From assembly GCA_900766265.1 (NCBI GenBank), contig CAAFUS010000013.1, forward strand, positions 783,423 to 847,422: a DNA stretch of 64,000 bases, read 5' to 3'. Under the pieces are notes generated by a model. The model was not told the origin of the DNA and did not search any database. It saw only the letters and a program-made list of their open reading frames with translations. The stretch comes from Pseudomonadaceae bacterium. GTDB lineage: Bacteria > Pseudomonadota > Gammaproteobacteria > Pseudomonadales > Pseudomonadaceae. This document shows, piece by piece, positions 51,673 through 62,401 of this stretch (positions are counted from its first letter, which is position 1; every line of letters starts with the position of its first letter). The translations under genes were made by a program, and so were the position numbers.

Positions 51673-51975
51673 TCAGGCGATGGGTTGGTGCACGGTAACC
51701 AGCTTGGTGCCGTCAGGGAACGTCGCTTCGACCTGAACTTCGGGAATCATTTCCGGCACGCCTTCCATGACCTGCTCGCGTGTAAGCAGGGTGGTTCCGT
51801 AGTGCATCAGGTCGGCGACGGTTTGGCCGTCACGTGCACCTTCGAGTAGCGCGGCGCAAATGTACGCCATCGCCTCGGGATAGTTGAGCTTCACGCCCCG
51901 GGCCAGGCGCCGTTCGGCGACAAGGCCTGCGGTGAAGATCAGCAGCTTGTCTTTTTCGCGGGGTGACAGATCCAT
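51673..51975 (-). CDS. ureA: Urease gamma subunit
   Basis: 100 residues from ATG 51975, beginning [16 protein letters not shown] and containing [20 protein letters not shown]. It is the smallest structural subunit of urease. It lies 86 bases after ureD. Confidence 0.98.
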   Translation of the reverse strand: MDLSPREKDKLLIFTAGLVAERRLARGVKLNYPEAMAYICAALLEGARDGQTVADLMHYGTTLLTREQVMEGVPEMIPEVQVEATFPDGTKLVTVHQPIA

Positions 51976-52061
51976 ACAAACTCCAGATACGTAGGTGGCG
52001 GGCAATGGGCGCCGCTCACCGGCATGTGTTCGATCACAGGTGGGCTGGCCGAGTCCGTGGG

Positions 52062-52913
52062 TCAGGTGCTCCAGATGCGCGGCGCCAGCGCCTCGCGCCC
52101 CAACAGTTCCGGGCGCAGCAGGCGCCAGAGTGCAATCAACCAGGCGCGAGCGTGCAGCGCTTCGCTTGCCAGGCAGCGTGCCACGACAAGGCCAGGCAGC
52201 TGGGTCAGGTCGCCGCGTAGTGATGCGCCAGTATTAAGGCCCGCCTCGCGGCAGGTCTGCAACGCGGCGGCGTCCAGCTCTCCGGTCACCAGCAATGTGG
52301 CGAAGACCGGCTGCCCCGCGAGGCCAATGGGCGAGTCCAGCAAGCGATCGCCGCCTTCGATGCGCTGGCGCTCGTGCCAGATCAGCCCCCCATCGCGACG
52401 GATGTCGAGCCGGCTCTGGAAATAGCCAAGATCGAAGCGCTCGCCGCTGGCCGGGCGGCCGAGGGCGATGATGTCCCAATACAGCAGCTGTGCATCGCCG
52501 TGCAGCTCGATGCGCGTGCCCAGTTCAGCTTGGGCGGCGCTGTAGACGATGCTTTCCTGTGGTAGCCATTCAAGCGTCGCGCCAGGCTCTACATGCAGCT
52601 CGACGTGTTGGTATGCCGGGGCGTTGGCGCGGTACCACTTGGCTGCGCCCGGGCTGGTCAACTGCGCCCACGCACCGGCGCCGACCGTGGCGGAAATTTC
52701 CAGCCGATCGCCCCCCGCGATGCCGCCGGGCGGGTGGACAATAATGTGCTGACACACGTCCGGCCCTTCGGCATGCAGGTGCTTCTGTACCCGCAAGGGG
52801 CCGCGATGCCGACGTTGCACCGGCCGCGTGCAGTCACCGAAGCGCGCGTAGGCCAGCTCCAGTTCGGCGTGCCAGCTTGGGGTGAAAAGTGCAGGTTCGA
52901 TAGGCGCGTTCAT
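52062..52913 (-). CDS. ureD: Urease accessory protein UreD
   Basis: 283 residues. The UreD signatures [18 protein letters not shown] and [12 protein letters not shown] are present. UreD docks on apo-urease and forms the nickel channel with UreF/UreG. The start at 52913 ([10 protein letters not shown]) is favoured; a GTG at 52943 is possible. It follows urtE by 43 bases, joining the transport and urease genes in one unit. Confidence 0.95.
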   Translation of the reverse strand: MNAPIEPALFTPSWHAELELAYARFGDCTRPVQRRHRGPLRVQKHLHAEGPDVCQHIIVHPPGGIAGGDRLEISATVGAGAWAQLTSPGAAKWYRANAPAYQHVELHVEPGATLEWLPQESIVYSAAQAELGTRIELHGDAQLLYWDIIALGRPASGERFDLGYFQSRLDIRRDGGLIWHERQRIEGGDRLLDSPIGLAGQPVFATLLVTGELDAAALQTCREAGLNTGASLRGDLTQLPGLVVARCLASEALHARAWLIALWRLLRPELLGREALAPRIWST

Positions 52914-52956
52914 GGCTTCTTCGTCGAGTGCGGCGGCGTTCACGCTAGGCTAGCCG

Positions 52957-53655
52957 TCAGATGGCAACCAGCCCACGGACGCCGTCGGCCTCCATGGTCT
53001 CGCCGCGGCCGCGCTGGACGATTTCGCCACGGCTCATCACCAGGTACTGGTCGGCGAGCTCGGCGGCAAAATCATAGAACTGTTCGACCAGCAGGATCGC
53101 CATGTCGCCCTGGGCGGCGAGTTTCTTGATCACCACGCCAATTTCCTTGATCACCGACGGCTGAATGCCCTCGGTCGGCTCGTCGAGGATCAGCAGCCGC
53201 GGGCGGGTCGCCAGTGCGCGGCCGATGGCCAGCTGCTGTTGCTGGCCGCCGGACAGGTCACCGCCACGACGGTGCTTCATCTGCAGAAGCACCGGGAACA
53301 GCTCGTAGATGAAGGCAGGGACTTCTTTCGCTTCGCGAGCACTGAAGCGCGACAGGCCCATCAGCAGGTTTTCTTCGACGGTCAGGCGGCCGAAGATCTC
53401 GCGGCCCTGCGGCACGTAGGCGATGCCCGAATGGACACGCTGATGGGTCTTGTAGCCGGTGATGGTCTTGCCTTCCCAGTCGATCCGGCCTTCCTTCGAC
53501 GGGATCAGCCCCATCAGGCACTTGAGCAGCGTAGTCTTGCCCACGCCGTTGCGGCCGAGCAGGCAGGTCACCTCGCCGATCCGGGCCTCGAACGACAGGC
53601 CGCGCAGGATGTGGCTGCCGCCGTAATACTGGTGCAGTTCGCTGACTTGCAGCAT
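52957..53655 (-). CDS. urtE: Urea ABC transporter ATP-binding protein UrtE
   Basis: 232 residues of the LivF type. Walker A is LLGRNGVGKTTLLKC, the ABC signature LSGGQQQQLAIGRAL and Walker B LLILDEPTEG. The WEGKTITGYKTHQRV segment is typical of UrtE. It pairs with UrtD to power urea uptake. Confidence 0.96.
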   Translation of the reverse strand: MLQVSELHQYYGGSHILRGLSFEARIGEVTCLLGRNGVGKTTLLKCLMGLIPSKEGRIDWEGKTITGYKTHQRVHSGIAYVPQGREIFGRLTVEENLLMGLSRFSAREAKEVPAFIYELFPVLLQMKHRRGGDLSGGQQQQLAIGRALATRPRLLILDEPTEGIQPSVIKEIGVVIKKLAAQGDMAILLVEQFYDFAAELADQYLVMSRGEIVQRGRGETMEADGVRGLVAI

Positions 53656-53672
53656 CGTGATGTCCTTCTTCT

Positions 53673-53710
53673 GTACGGGTGGAAAAGGCTTCGCCGTTTT
53701 CCACCCTACG
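53673..53710. repeat. Palindromic intergenic repeat (single hairpin)
   Basis: GGGTGGAAAA and TTTTCCACCC form a 10-bp stem around GGCTTCGCCG, with the TACG tail of the same family as 50219-50292. It lies in the 91-base urtD-urtE gap. Confidence 0.75.
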
Positions 53711-53746
53711 TAGCTTGTGGCTTGCCGCTTGAACTTGCCGCTGCTG

Positions 53747-54597
<851 letters not shown>

Positions 54598-54601
<4 letters not shown>

Positions 54602-55677
54602 TGTTCACCTCTCTTGCGGATCAGGCCGATCACGCCACGTGGCAGGTACAGGGTCACCAGGATGAACAGCGCGCCCAGCGCGAACAGCCAGTACTCGGGG
54701 AAGGCCACGGTGAACCAGCTCTTCATGCCGTTGACCAGCCCGGCGCCCAGCAGCGGGCCGATCAGCGTGCCGCGGCCTCCCAGGGCGACCCATACGGCCG
54801 CTTCGATGGATTGGGTCGGCGCCATTTCGCTGGGGTTGATGATCCCCACCTGCGGCACGTAGAGCGCACCGGCCAGGCCGCACAGCACCGCCGACAGCAC
54901 CCAGATGAACAGCTTGTAGCCGCGCGGATCGTAGCCGCAGAACATCAGGCGGTTCTCGGCGTTACGCAGGGCGGTCAGTACCCGGCCGAACTTGCTCTGT
55001 GCCAGGCGCCAACCCAGATACAGGCTGCCGACCAGCAGGGCGACCGTGGCCAGGAACAGCACGGCGCGGGTACCCGGCGCGGTCAGCGAGAAACCGAGGA
55101 TCGAACGGAAGTCGGTGAAGCCGTTGTTGCCGCCGAAGCCGGTCTCGTTGCGGAAGAACAGCAGCATGCCGGCGAAGGTCAGCGCCTGGGTCATGATCGA
55201 GAAATAGACGCCCTTGATCCGCGAGCGGAAGGCGAAGAAGCCGAACACCAAAGCCAGCAGCCCCGGCGCCAGCACCACCAGGCACATCGCCCAGAGGAAA
55301 CTCGAGGTGCCGTACCAGTACCAGGGCTGCTCGTTCCAGGCCAGGAAGCTCATGAAGGCGGGCAGGCCATCGCCTGCGGTCTGACGCATCAGGTACATGC
55401 CCATGGCGTAGCCTCCGAGGGCGAAGAACAGGCCGTGGCCCAGCGACAGCAGGCCGGCGTAGCCCCACACCAGATCGAGCGCCAGGGCGACGATGCAGTA
55501 GCAGAGGATCTTGCCGACCAGGGTCAGGGTGTAGGCCGAGACGTGCAGCGGGTGGTCGCCCGGCAACAGGTGCAGCAGTGGCATGGCGACGAGGACCGCG
55601 ACGACCAGCCCGAGGGCCAGTGCGGTGAGTTTCGGGCCGGCCTTCTGCGCGGCCGTGAGGGTCAGGGGCTGGTTCAT
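54598..55677 (-). CDS. urtC: Urea ABC transporter permease UrtC
   Basis: 359 residues, LivM-like, about ten spans, with YAGLLSLGHGLFFALGGYAM and VALGGRGTLIGPLLGAGLVN. The upstream 142-base gap to urtB contains small hairpins (one near 55757-55784 with arms GGAGCG.. and ..CGCTCC) but no gene. Confidence 0.95.
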
Positions 55678-55819
55678 GCCAGGAACTCCTGCGGGAACGA
55701 CGAGGGACGCCTGGTCCCTGCTCGCGAATGAGGGCCCGATGCCGGGGCGAGGGTAAGGAGCGATTCGCGGACAGGTCCGCTCCCATGGGTAGTGCCGGAG
55801 ACTCGGCGGACGAGGGTAT

Positions 55820-57391
55820 TCAATCGATTACCCTCCCCTTGAGTGCGAACAGACCCTGCGGGCGCTTCTGGATGAACAGGATGATCAGCGCGAGGATGAG
55901 GATCTTGCCGAGCACCGCACCGATCTGCGGCTCGAGGATCTTGTTGGCGATGCCGAGGCCGAAGGCCGCGAGGATGCTGCCGGCGAGCTGGCCGACGCCG
56001 CCGAGCACCACCACCAGGAAGGAGTCGATGATGTAGCCCTGGCCGAGGTCGGGGCCGACGTTGCCGATCTGCGACAGCGCCACGCCGCCGAGCCCGGCGA
56101 TGCCGGAGCCGAGGCCGAAGGCCATCATGTCGATGCGTCCGGTGGGCACGCCGCAGCAGGCCGCCATGTTGCGGTTCTGGGTCACGGCGCGCACGTTCAG
56201 GCCCAGGCGGGTCTTGTTCAGCAGCAGCCAGGTCAGCAGCACGACGAACAGCGCAAAGCCGATGATCACCATGCGGTTGTAGGGCAGTACCAGGTTGGGC
56301 AGCACCTGCAGACCGCCGGAGAGCCAGCCGGGGTTGGCCACTTCGACGTTCTGCGCGCCGAAGGTCACGCGCACCAGCTGGATCAGGATCAGGCTGATAC
56401 CCCAGGTCGCCAGCAGGGTTTCCAGCGGGCGGCCGTAGAGGTGGCGGATCACCGTGCGCTCCAGTGCCATGCCGATCGCGGCGGTGACGAAGAAGGCTAC
56501 CGGCAGGGCTGCCAGCGGATAGAGGGCGATCGCGCCGGGAGCGAACTTCTGGAACAGGATCTGCACCACGTAGGTGGAGTAGGCGCCCAGCATCAGCATT
56601 TCGCCGTGGGCCATGTTGATCACGCCGAGCAGACCGAAGGTAATCGCCAGGCCCAGCGCGGCCAGCAGCAGGATAGAGCCGAGCGACAGGCCGCTGAAGG
56701 CCTGCCCGAGCAGTTCGCCGATCAGGAGCTTGCGCTTGATCTGGGCCAGGCTCGTCTCGGCGGCCTTGCGTACGGCGTCGTCGGTTTCCGCTTCGTCAGC
56801 CAGCAGGTTCTCCAGGCGCACCCGGGCCTGGGGCGCGCCGGTATCGCCGAGCAGCCGCACCGCGGCGAGGCGCACGGCGGGGTCTTCGGCAGTCAGTTGC
56901 AGGTTGGCCAGTACCAGGGCGAGGGCTTCCTGGACCGCATTGTCGTCTTCGGTGGCTAGGCGCTTTTCCAGCAGCGGGAGTTGCTCGGGGCTGGCGCTGC
57001 GTTGCAGGCGGCGGGCCGCGGCCAGGCGCTCGGCGGCATCATCGGAATAGAGCTGGTGGCTCGCCAGTGCCGTGTTGAGCAGGCCGCGCAGGCGGTTATT
57101 CAGGCGCATGGGCGCGGGCGTGCCGACGGGCTGGGCGTCGCCTTCCAGCGCACGGAAGACATTGCCTTCACGGACGAAGGGGGTCTTATTCTCGTCGATG
57201 ACGACGCGGTTGGCACGCAGCGCTTCGATCAGGTGCAGGCGCTGGGGATCGGGCTCGCTCGACCAGGCTTGCAGGAGTCTGGCCTGCTTGGCCGGGTTGG
57301 CGGCGGCATAGTCGGCTGCGTCGCCGGCCTGGGCCGCCCAAGGCAGGGCGAGCAGGAGCATTAGCAATAATCGGTGCAGGGCAGTGTTCAT
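55820..57391 (-). CDS. urtB: Urea ABC transporter permease UrtB
   Basis: 523 residues. A signal-like segment and a long extracytoplasmic, HEAT-like region (about 20-220, with repeated RLAAARRL/VRLAAVRLL units) precede a LivH-like permease with GLLGVINMAHGEMLMLGAY and VVVLGGVGQLAGSILAAFG. The long N-terminal extension is a known feature of many proteobacterial UrtB proteins. It is 159 bases downstream of urtA. Confidence 0.95.
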   Translation of the reverse strand: MNTALHRLLLMLLLALPWAAQAGDAADYAAANPAKQARLLQAWSSEPDPQRLHLIEALRANRVVIDENKTPFVREGNVFRALEGDAQPVGTPAPMRLNNRLRGLLNTALASHQLYSDDAAERLAAARRLQRSASPEQLPLLEKRLATEDDNAVQEALALVLANLQLTAEDPAVRLAAVRLLGDTGAPQARVRLENLLADEAETDDAVRKAAETSLAQIKRKLLIGELLGQAFSGLSLGSILLLAALGLAITFGLLGVINMAHGEMLMLGAYSTYVVQILFQKFAPGAIALYPLAALPVAFFVTAAIGMALERTVIRHLYGRPLETLLATWGISLILIQLVRVTFGAQNVEVANPGWLSGGLQVLPNLVLPYNRMVIIGFALFVVLLTWLLLNKTRLGLNVRAVTQNRNMAACCGVPTGRIDMMAFGLGSGIAGLGGVALSQIGNVGPDLGQGYIIDSFLVVVLGGVGQLAGSILAAFGLGIANKILEPQIGAVLGKILILALIILFIQKRPQGLFALKGRVID

Positions 57392-57450
57392 GTGTGCATT
57401 CCCCAGGGGACGCCGCGTGCTCTCTTGGCGGAGGTAGCGGCGGTGGGAGA

Positions 57451-57491
57451 GTGGATAGAGACGGCGTCGACTCCGCCCGATCCACCCTACG
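57451..57491. repeat. Diverged copy of the palindromic intergenic repeat
   Basis: GTGGAT and ATCCACCCTACG arms surround GC-rich sequence in the urtA-urtB gap. Symmetry is weaker than in the copies at 50219 and 53673, but the right arm CCACCCTACG is identical. Confidence 0.5.
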
Positions 57492-57550
57492 AAAGCCGAG
57501 TGATCGCAGGGTGAATGGCGTTTTATCCATCCACCGCAACGACCCAGCGG

Positions 57551-58819
57551 TTAGTTCGACTTCACCGCGTGATCCGGCTTCTTGTCGTTGCCCGGGATGA
57601 AGGGGCTCCACGGCTGCGCGCGGATCGGGCTTTCGGTTTCCCAGACCACGGAGAACTGACCGTCTTCCTGGACCTCACCGATCATCACCGGCTTGTGCAG
57701 GTGGTGGTTTTTCTCGTCCATCTTCAGCGTGAAGCCGCTCGGGGCCGCGAATTCCTGGCCGGCCATCGCTTCGCGAACCTTGTCCACATCGGTGGTGCCG
57801 GCCTTCTCGACGGCCTGTGCCCACATGTGGATGCCGACGTAGGTGGCTTCCATCGGGTCGTTGGTCACGGCGCGATCGGCGCCCGGCAGGTTCTTCGCCT
57901 TGGCGTAGGCCTTCCACTTGTCGACGAAGGCGGTGTTGACCGGGTTCTCGACCGACTGGAAGTAGTTCCAGGCGGCGAGGTGGCCGACCAGCGGCTTGGT
58001 GTCGATGCCGCGCAGTTCTTCCTCGCCCACCGAGAAGGCCACTACCGGCACCTCGGTCGCGTCCAGGCCCTGGTTGGCCAGTTCCTTGTAGAACGGCACG
58101 TTAGAGTCGCCGTTGATGGTCGAGACCACAGCGGTCTTGCCGCCGGCGGAGAACTTTTTGATATTTGCGACGATGGTCTGGTAATCGCTGTGGCCGAAGG
58201 GGGTGTAGACCTCTTCGATGTCCTTCTCGGCGACGCCCTTGCTGATCAGGAAGGCGCGCAGGATCTTGTTGGTGGTGCGCGGGTAGACGTAGTCGGTGCC
58301 GAGCAGGAAGAAGCGCTCGGCGGCGCCGCCGTCTTCGCTCATCAGGTACTCGACGGCCGGAATCGCCTGCTGGTTCGGGGCGGCGCCGGTGTAGAAGACG
58401 TTCGGCGAGAGTTCTTCGCCTTCGTATTGCACGGGGTAGAACAGCAGCCCGTTGAGCTCTTCGTAGACCGGCAGGACCGATTTGCGCGACACGCTGGTCC
58501 AGCAGCCGAAGGTCACGGCGACCTTGTCCTGGGTCAGCAGCTGGCGACCGCGTTCGGCGAACAGCGGCCAGTTGGAGGCCGGGTCGACGACGACCGGCTC
58601 GAGCTGCTTGCCGAGTACGCCGCCCTTGGCGTTGATCTCGTCGATGGTCATCAGCGCCATGTCCTTGAGGGACGTCTCGGAGATGGCCATGGTGCCGGAC
58701 AGCGAATGCAGAATGCCGACCTTGATGGTTTCGGCCGCCTGCAGGCTAAAGGGGAACAGGCCGCTGAGCACCAGAGCGCTGGCGGCGAGAGTGGTCTTCA
58801 GAAAAGGACGGCGTTTCAT
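57551..58819 (-). CDS. urtA: Urea ABC transporter substrate-binding protein UrtA
   Basis: 422 residues. A signal peptide (MKRRPFLKTTLAASALV..FSLQAAET) precedes a periplasmic binding protein of the FmdD/UrtA type with VGILHSLSGTMAISETSL, PASNWPLFAERGRQLL and FLLGTDYVYPRTTNKIL. It captures urea for UrtBCDE. It is the first gene of the operon, downstream of a sigma-54 promoter-like sequence and an NtrC-like box. Confidence 0.97.
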   Translation of the reverse strand: MKRRPFLKTTLAASALVLSGLFPFSLQAAETIKVGILHSLSGTMAISETSLKDMALMTIDEINAKGGVLGKQLEPVVVDPASNWPLFAERGRQLLTQDKVAVTFGCWTSVSRKSVLPVYEELNGLLFYPVQYEGEELSPNVFYTGAAPNQQAIPAVEYLMSEDGGAAERFFLLGTDYVYPRTTNKILRAFLISKGVAEKDIEEVYTPFGHSDYQTIVANIKKFSAGGKTAVVSTINGDSNVPFYKELANQGLDATEVPVVAFSVGEEELRGIDTKPLVGHLAAWNYFQSVENPVNTAFVDKWKAYAKAKNLPGADRAVTNDPMEATYVGIHMWAQAVEKAGTTDVDKVREAMAGQEFAAPSGFTLKMDEKNHHLHKPVMIGEVQEDGQFSVVWETESPIRAQPWSPFIPGNDKKPDHAVKSN

Positions 58820-58886
58820 TATGAGGAACTCCTTGGCTGTCCGTGCGCAACTGTGGGTTGGGTCCATCGGGACAGCAGGAGCAATG

Positions 58887-58902
58887 GCAGCATCCGTGCC
58901 AA
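58887..58902 (-). promoter_or_regulatory. Candidate sigma-54 promoter of the urt-ure operon
   Basis: On the minus strand TTGGCACG-GATG-CTGC gives a perfect -24 block and a one-mismatch -12 block with exact spacing. The -12 element lies 68 bases before the urtA ATG. The rest of the 328-base urtA-rluE gap is comparatively AT-rich near 58,920-58,945. Confidence 0.82.
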
Positions 58903-59017
58903 ATCGCATAACCTATTGATATTTAAAAATTTTATAGAGATCTAGGGTGTTATCAGCTCTCGCGGGCGCTTCATACTGGTGCGTCAAGGGGGCGATCGGG
59001 CGAGTCTTGCTCGTTGG

Positions 59018-59034
59018 TGCACCATCCTGGTGCT
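59018..59034. promoter_or_regulatory. Candidate NtrC enhancer site
   Basis: TGCACC-ATCCT-GGTGCT differs by one base from the symmetrical NtrC consensus TGCACC-N5-GGTGCA. It lies about 130-150 bases upstream of the predicted urtA transcription start, a usual enhancer distance. Confidence 0.75.
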
Positions 59035-59147
59035 GGTGGTTCGCGCGCCCGACTCAGGCACGTCGCAACGGTGGCTGAGAGACTTGCCGGGGCACCGTGC
59101 CCCGCCTAGCATGGCCGGCGTTTCCAGCCGCCTGCGATCCTCTTTCC

Positions 59148-59786
59148 ATGCCTCGTCCGCCACGCCCCGCCCTGCGTCCCGTCGGCAAGCCATCCAGGTC
59201 CGCCGCGCCCCGGCGCGTGGCCAAGGCGCCGCCGGCCGAGCCTCGTCTGTTGCTCTTCAACAAGCCGTTCGATGTGCTGACACAGTTCAGTGACGACCAG
59301 GGCCGCGCCACCCTCAAGGATTTCATCGACGTCCCGGCGATCTACCCGGCCGGTCGCCTGGACCGCGACAGCGAGGGCTTGCTGCTGCTGACCAACGATG
59401 GTCGCCTGCAAGCGCGCATCGCCGACCCGAAGCACAAGCTGCCCAAGACCTACTGGGTTCAGGTCGAAGGTGAGGCGAGCAATGAACAGCTGCGCCAGCT
59501 GAGCGCAGGGGTGCAGCTCAACGATGGCCCGACGCTGCCGGCCCAGGCGCGACGGCTGGAGGAACCGGAGCTCTGGCCGCGCACCCCGCCGGTGCGCTAT
59601 CGCAAGAGCGTTCCGACCAGCTGGCTGGAGCTGGTCATCCGGGAAGGGCGCAACCGCCAGGTGCGGCGCATGACCGCGGCGGTGGGCTTGCCGACCCTGC
59701 GGCTGGTCAGGGTGCGGATCGGGGACTGGACCCTGGAAGGGCTGGCACCGGGGCAGTGGCGAGAGGTGTCGCCGCGCCTTGCCTGA
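59148..59786 (+). CDS. rluE: 23S rRNA pseudouridine synthase (RluE-like, RsuA family)
   Basis: 212 residues. A basic N-terminal tail is followed by [16 protein letters not shown], the catalytic Asp in [20 protein letters not shown], and [20 protein letters not shown]. It lacks an S4 domain, like RluE, which modifies U2457 of 23S rRNA. The start at 59148 is preferred to 59097 by similarity. Confidence 0.9.
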   Translation: MPRPPRPALRPVGKPSRSAAPRRVAKAPPAEPRLLLFNKPFDVLTQFSDDQGRATLKDFIDVPAIYPAGRLDRDSEGLLLLTNDGRLQARIADPKHKLPKTYWVQVEGEASNEQLRQLSAGVQLNDGPTLPAQARRLEEPELWPRTPPVRYRKSVPTSWLELVIREGRNRQVRRMTAAVGLPTLRLVRVRIGDWTLEGLAPGQWREVSPRLA

Positions 59787-59804
59787 GCGAAGGCGGCGAA
59801 TCGG

Positions 59805-60023
59805 TCAGTGCGGGATGTCGCGTACGGTTTCCACGATGTAGCCGATGATGGGCTTGGCCATGAAAGCGAACAGGCACAGACCCAGGCCGAGGAACAGGAT
59901 GGCGGTGCCAAGCTTGCCGGCTTTGGATTTCTTCGCCAGGTCCCAGATGATGAAAGCCATGAAGGCGACCAGACCGCCGACCAAGACGATCATCATCCAC
60001 TTCTCGAATACTTCCGGATCCAT
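59805..60023 (-). CDS. DUF2788 family small membrane protein
   Basis: 72 residues with two hydrophobic helices around WDLAKKSKAGKLGT. GGAGG immediately upstream fixes the ATG at 60023. The function is unknown. It converges with rluE. Confidence 0.82.
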   Translation of the reverse strand: MDPEVFEKWMMIVLVGGLVAFMAFIIWDLAKKSKAGKLGTAILFLGLGLCLFAFMAKPIIGYIVETVRDIPH

Positions 60024-60129
60024 CGCTCCTCCCGTCAAACAGTCGATATACAGCTAGGACAGCGGCCCGCGCCCCGGTGCTTCCCGGAGCCGACGGCCTG
60101 TCGCGAACGCGCCGCAGTATACGCCCGCT

Positions 60130-60609
60130 TCAGCTGCGCAAGTGCTCCAGCGGCAGTTCGGTACTGGAGACGACCTGGCGCAGCACGAAGCTCGAACGCA
60201 CGCTGGACACGCCTTCGATACGGGTCAGGGTACCCAGCAGGAACTGCTGGTAGTGCTCCATGTCCGGCACCACCACCTTGAGCTGATAGTCGGCATCCAT
60301 CCCCGTCACCAGGCTGCACTCCAGCACTTCCGGGCATTTGTGGATGATCTCCTGGAAGTGCTCGAAGCGCTCCGGAGTGTGCCGGTCCATGCCGATCAGC
60401 ACGTAGGCCGTCAGGCTCAGCCCGAGCTTCTTGCGGTCGAGCAGGGCCACCTGACGAGCGATGTAGCCGTCGTCCTCGAGCTGCTTGACCCGCCGCGAGC
60501 AGGGCGAGGGCGACAGGCCGATGCGTTCGGCCAGTTCCTGATTGGAGACGCGGGCGTCGCGCTGCAGTTCGGCGAGGATGCGCAGATCGTAGCGGTCCAG
60601 CTTGCTCAT
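60130..60609 (-). CDS. Lrp/AsnC family transcriptional regulator
   Basis: 159 residues. The helix-turn-helix is in ILAELQRDARVSNQELAERI and LSPSPCSRRVKQLEDDGYI, followed by a RAM ligand domain with VTGMDADYQLKVVVPDM. The effector, probably an amino acid, and target genes are not evident; no obvious partner gene is divergent from it. Confidence 0.9.
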   Translation of the reverse strand: MSKLDRYDLRILAELQRDARVSNQELAERIGLSPSPCSRRVKQLEDDGYIARQVALLDRKKLGLSLTAYVLIGMDRHTPERFEHFQEIIHKCPEVLECSLVTGMDADYQLKVVVPDMEHYQQFLLGTLTRIEGVSSVRSSFVLRQVVSSTELPLEHLRS

Positions 60610-60875
60610 TTCTCATGCCTTTTGTCCGGTAATTGCGCTCGATGATGCTTGCCTTGGTTGTTATTGCGCAAGAGGCACTCGATTGAGCAATCTTCGCAAA
60701 CATCCTGCGCGCGCCCGGCGTTAAGCTTTTCCCAACTTCAGCTTCCGGCAGAAAGGGGCGCTCCGAATCAGGCGCGCTACACCGTCGGGCCTATCCGGCT
60801 CGCCGGCCCGGGGCAGGCACCGCTCACGAGGCGCTGCGACAGAAGGGGCCGCCACAAGCCGCCTAGGCATTGCAG

Positions 60876-60904
60876 AAGGGAGACCCAGAGGTCTCCCTTT
60901 TTTA
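60876..60904 (+). terminator. Strong plus-strand terminator with no plus-strand gene in front
   Basis: A perfect 10-bp stem AAGGGAGACC/GGTCTCCCTT (60876-60885 and 60890-60899) is followed by a T-run to 60904. The T-run is on the plus strand, but the preceding 260 bases hold no plus-strand protein gene I can support. It may end an unannotated small RNA. It touches the stop of the minus-strand cation pump gene. Confidence 0.8.
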
Positions 60905-61807
60905 TTGCCCGATCGGCGCGGCGCGGGGGGCGACGACTTCCTGCGGATCGGCATGCACCAGCACCTCGGCGCTCGGGTACTGCTCGTGGATCGCCGCTTC
61001 GGCCTGATCGCACAGGGCGTGGGCGCGGGTCAGTGGCAGGTCCCCCGGCAGCACCAGATGCAGCTGGACGAACCAGCGGGTGCCCGAGATCCGGGTGCGC
61101 AGGTCGTGGCAGCCCAGCACGCCCGGCACTGCGGTGACCAGTTCGAGCATGTGCTCGGTGATCGGCGGAGGGAGTTCGGTGTCCATCAGCACCGAACCGG
61201 CCTGGCGGACGATCTGGATGGCGCTCCAGAAGATGTACAGCGCAATGGCGATGCCGAACACGGCATCGAGCCGTTCCCAGCCCAGGCCGGCGAGTACCAG
61301 TGCCAGCAGGATGCTGCTGTTGAGCAGAAGGTCGGAGCGGTAGTGCAGCGCGTCGGCGCGGATGGCGGTCGAGCCGGTCAGGCGAACCACGTGCCGCTGG
61401 TAGGCCAGCAGCGCGATTGTCGCCGCCAGGGACAGCAGCATCACCGCGATGCCGACGGCAGGGGCCGTGATCGGCTGTGGGTGCAACAGGCGATCCACGG
61501 CCTGGATGCCCACGAGAATGGCGCTGAGCCCGATGAAGGCCGACTGACCGAGCCCGGCCAGGGCCTCGGCCTTGCCGTGGCCATAGCGATGGTCTTCATC
61601 GGCCGGGCGCAGGGAGTAGTGCACGGCCAGCAGGTTGAGCAGCGAAGCGGCGCCGTCGAGCAGGGAATCGGTCAGGCCCGCCAGCAGGCTCACCGAACCA
61701 CTCAGCCACCAGGCGACCGCCTTGCTGGCGGCGAGAAACAGCGCAGTGGCCAGCGCGGCGCGAGTCGCCCGCCGCATCAGCCGCGCCTGGCTGGCGTCGA
61801 GGCTCAT
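60902..61807 (-). CDS. fieF: Cation diffusion facilitator (FieF/YiiP-like)
   Basis: 301 residues with six spans. Metal-site motifs DSLLDGAASLLNLLAVHYS and ADALHYRSDLLLN carry the D-x3-D and H-x3-D ligands. The cytoplasmic domain has CHDLRTRISGTRWFVQLHL. It exports zinc or iron against protons. Confidence 0.92.
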   Translation of the reverse strand: MSLDASQARLMRRATRAALATALFLAASKAVAWWLSGSVSLLAGLTDSLLDGAASLLNLLAVHYSLRPADEDHRYGHGKAEALAGLGQSAFIGLSAILVGIQAVDRLLHPQPITAPAVGIAVMLLSLAATIALLAYQRHVVRLTGSTAIRADALHYRSDLLLNSSILLALVLAGLGWERLDAVFGIAIALYIFWSAIQIVRQAGSVLMDTELPPPITEHMLELVTAVPGVLGCHDLRTRISGTRWFVQLHLVLPGDLPLTRAHALCDQAEAAIHEQYPSAEVLVHADPQEVVAPRAAPIGQ

Positions 61808-61847
61808 CGAGGCTCGGTCAGCCTGGGGGTCGCCATGCGCCGCAGGG

Positions 61848-62264
61848 TCATGCGGCGGTGCGCAGCCCGTAGGCAGCCAGTTGCTCGACGCTGCCGTTCT
61901 GTTGCAGCAGGCGCGGGTCGTCCAGCGGCAGGCTGCGACCGATTTCGCTTTCGATGATGGCCTTCAGGCGTGCCTGGTCGACCTTGCCGTCGGCGCCGAT
62001 CGCTTCCTGCAGTTTTTCCGGGGCCATCGAGTAGGTGTTGTCGGGCAGGTAGATCGCACCGGTGGCGAAGTCGATGCCGAAGGCGATCAGGCCGGGGATG
62101 ACGTAGAACAGCAGGCCGACGGCGTTGAGCACGGCGACCGCAGGGTCAATGCGGCCGTCGATCTGGCCGCGGCGATCCGGGTAGAACACGGTGCCGCAGG
62201 CCGAGAGCTGGGTGAGCAGGGACGCGGTGAGAACGCCGCCGATGACACGGGATGGAATACGCAT
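61848..62264 (-). CDS. Hypothetical lipoprotein
   Basis: 138 residues. A lipoprotein signal ends at LLTQLSACGTVFYPDRRGQ. A hydrophobic segment, AVLNAVGLLFYVIPGLIAFG, follows. AGGAGG precedes ATG 62264. I recognise it as a conserved pseudomonad lipoprotein of unknown function. Confidence 0.8.
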   Translation of the reverse strand: MRIPSRVIGGVLTASLLTQLSACGTVFYPDRRGQIDGRIDPAVAVLNAVGLLFYVIPGLIAFGIDFATGAIYLPDNTYSMAPEKLQEAIGADGKVDQARLKAIIESEIGRSLPLDDPRLLQQNGSVEQLAAYGLRTAA

Positions 62265-62401
62265 GACAACCTCCTGGAAAGCGCAACGGGACAAACCGGC
62301 GAATGGTACCTGCTTCAGACCACGGCGGAAGCGCTGCTGTTCGCGTCATGCGTTTCGCCGCGCGCCACGGCTCTATAATCCCCGGCCGCAGAGGAGTTTT
62401 C

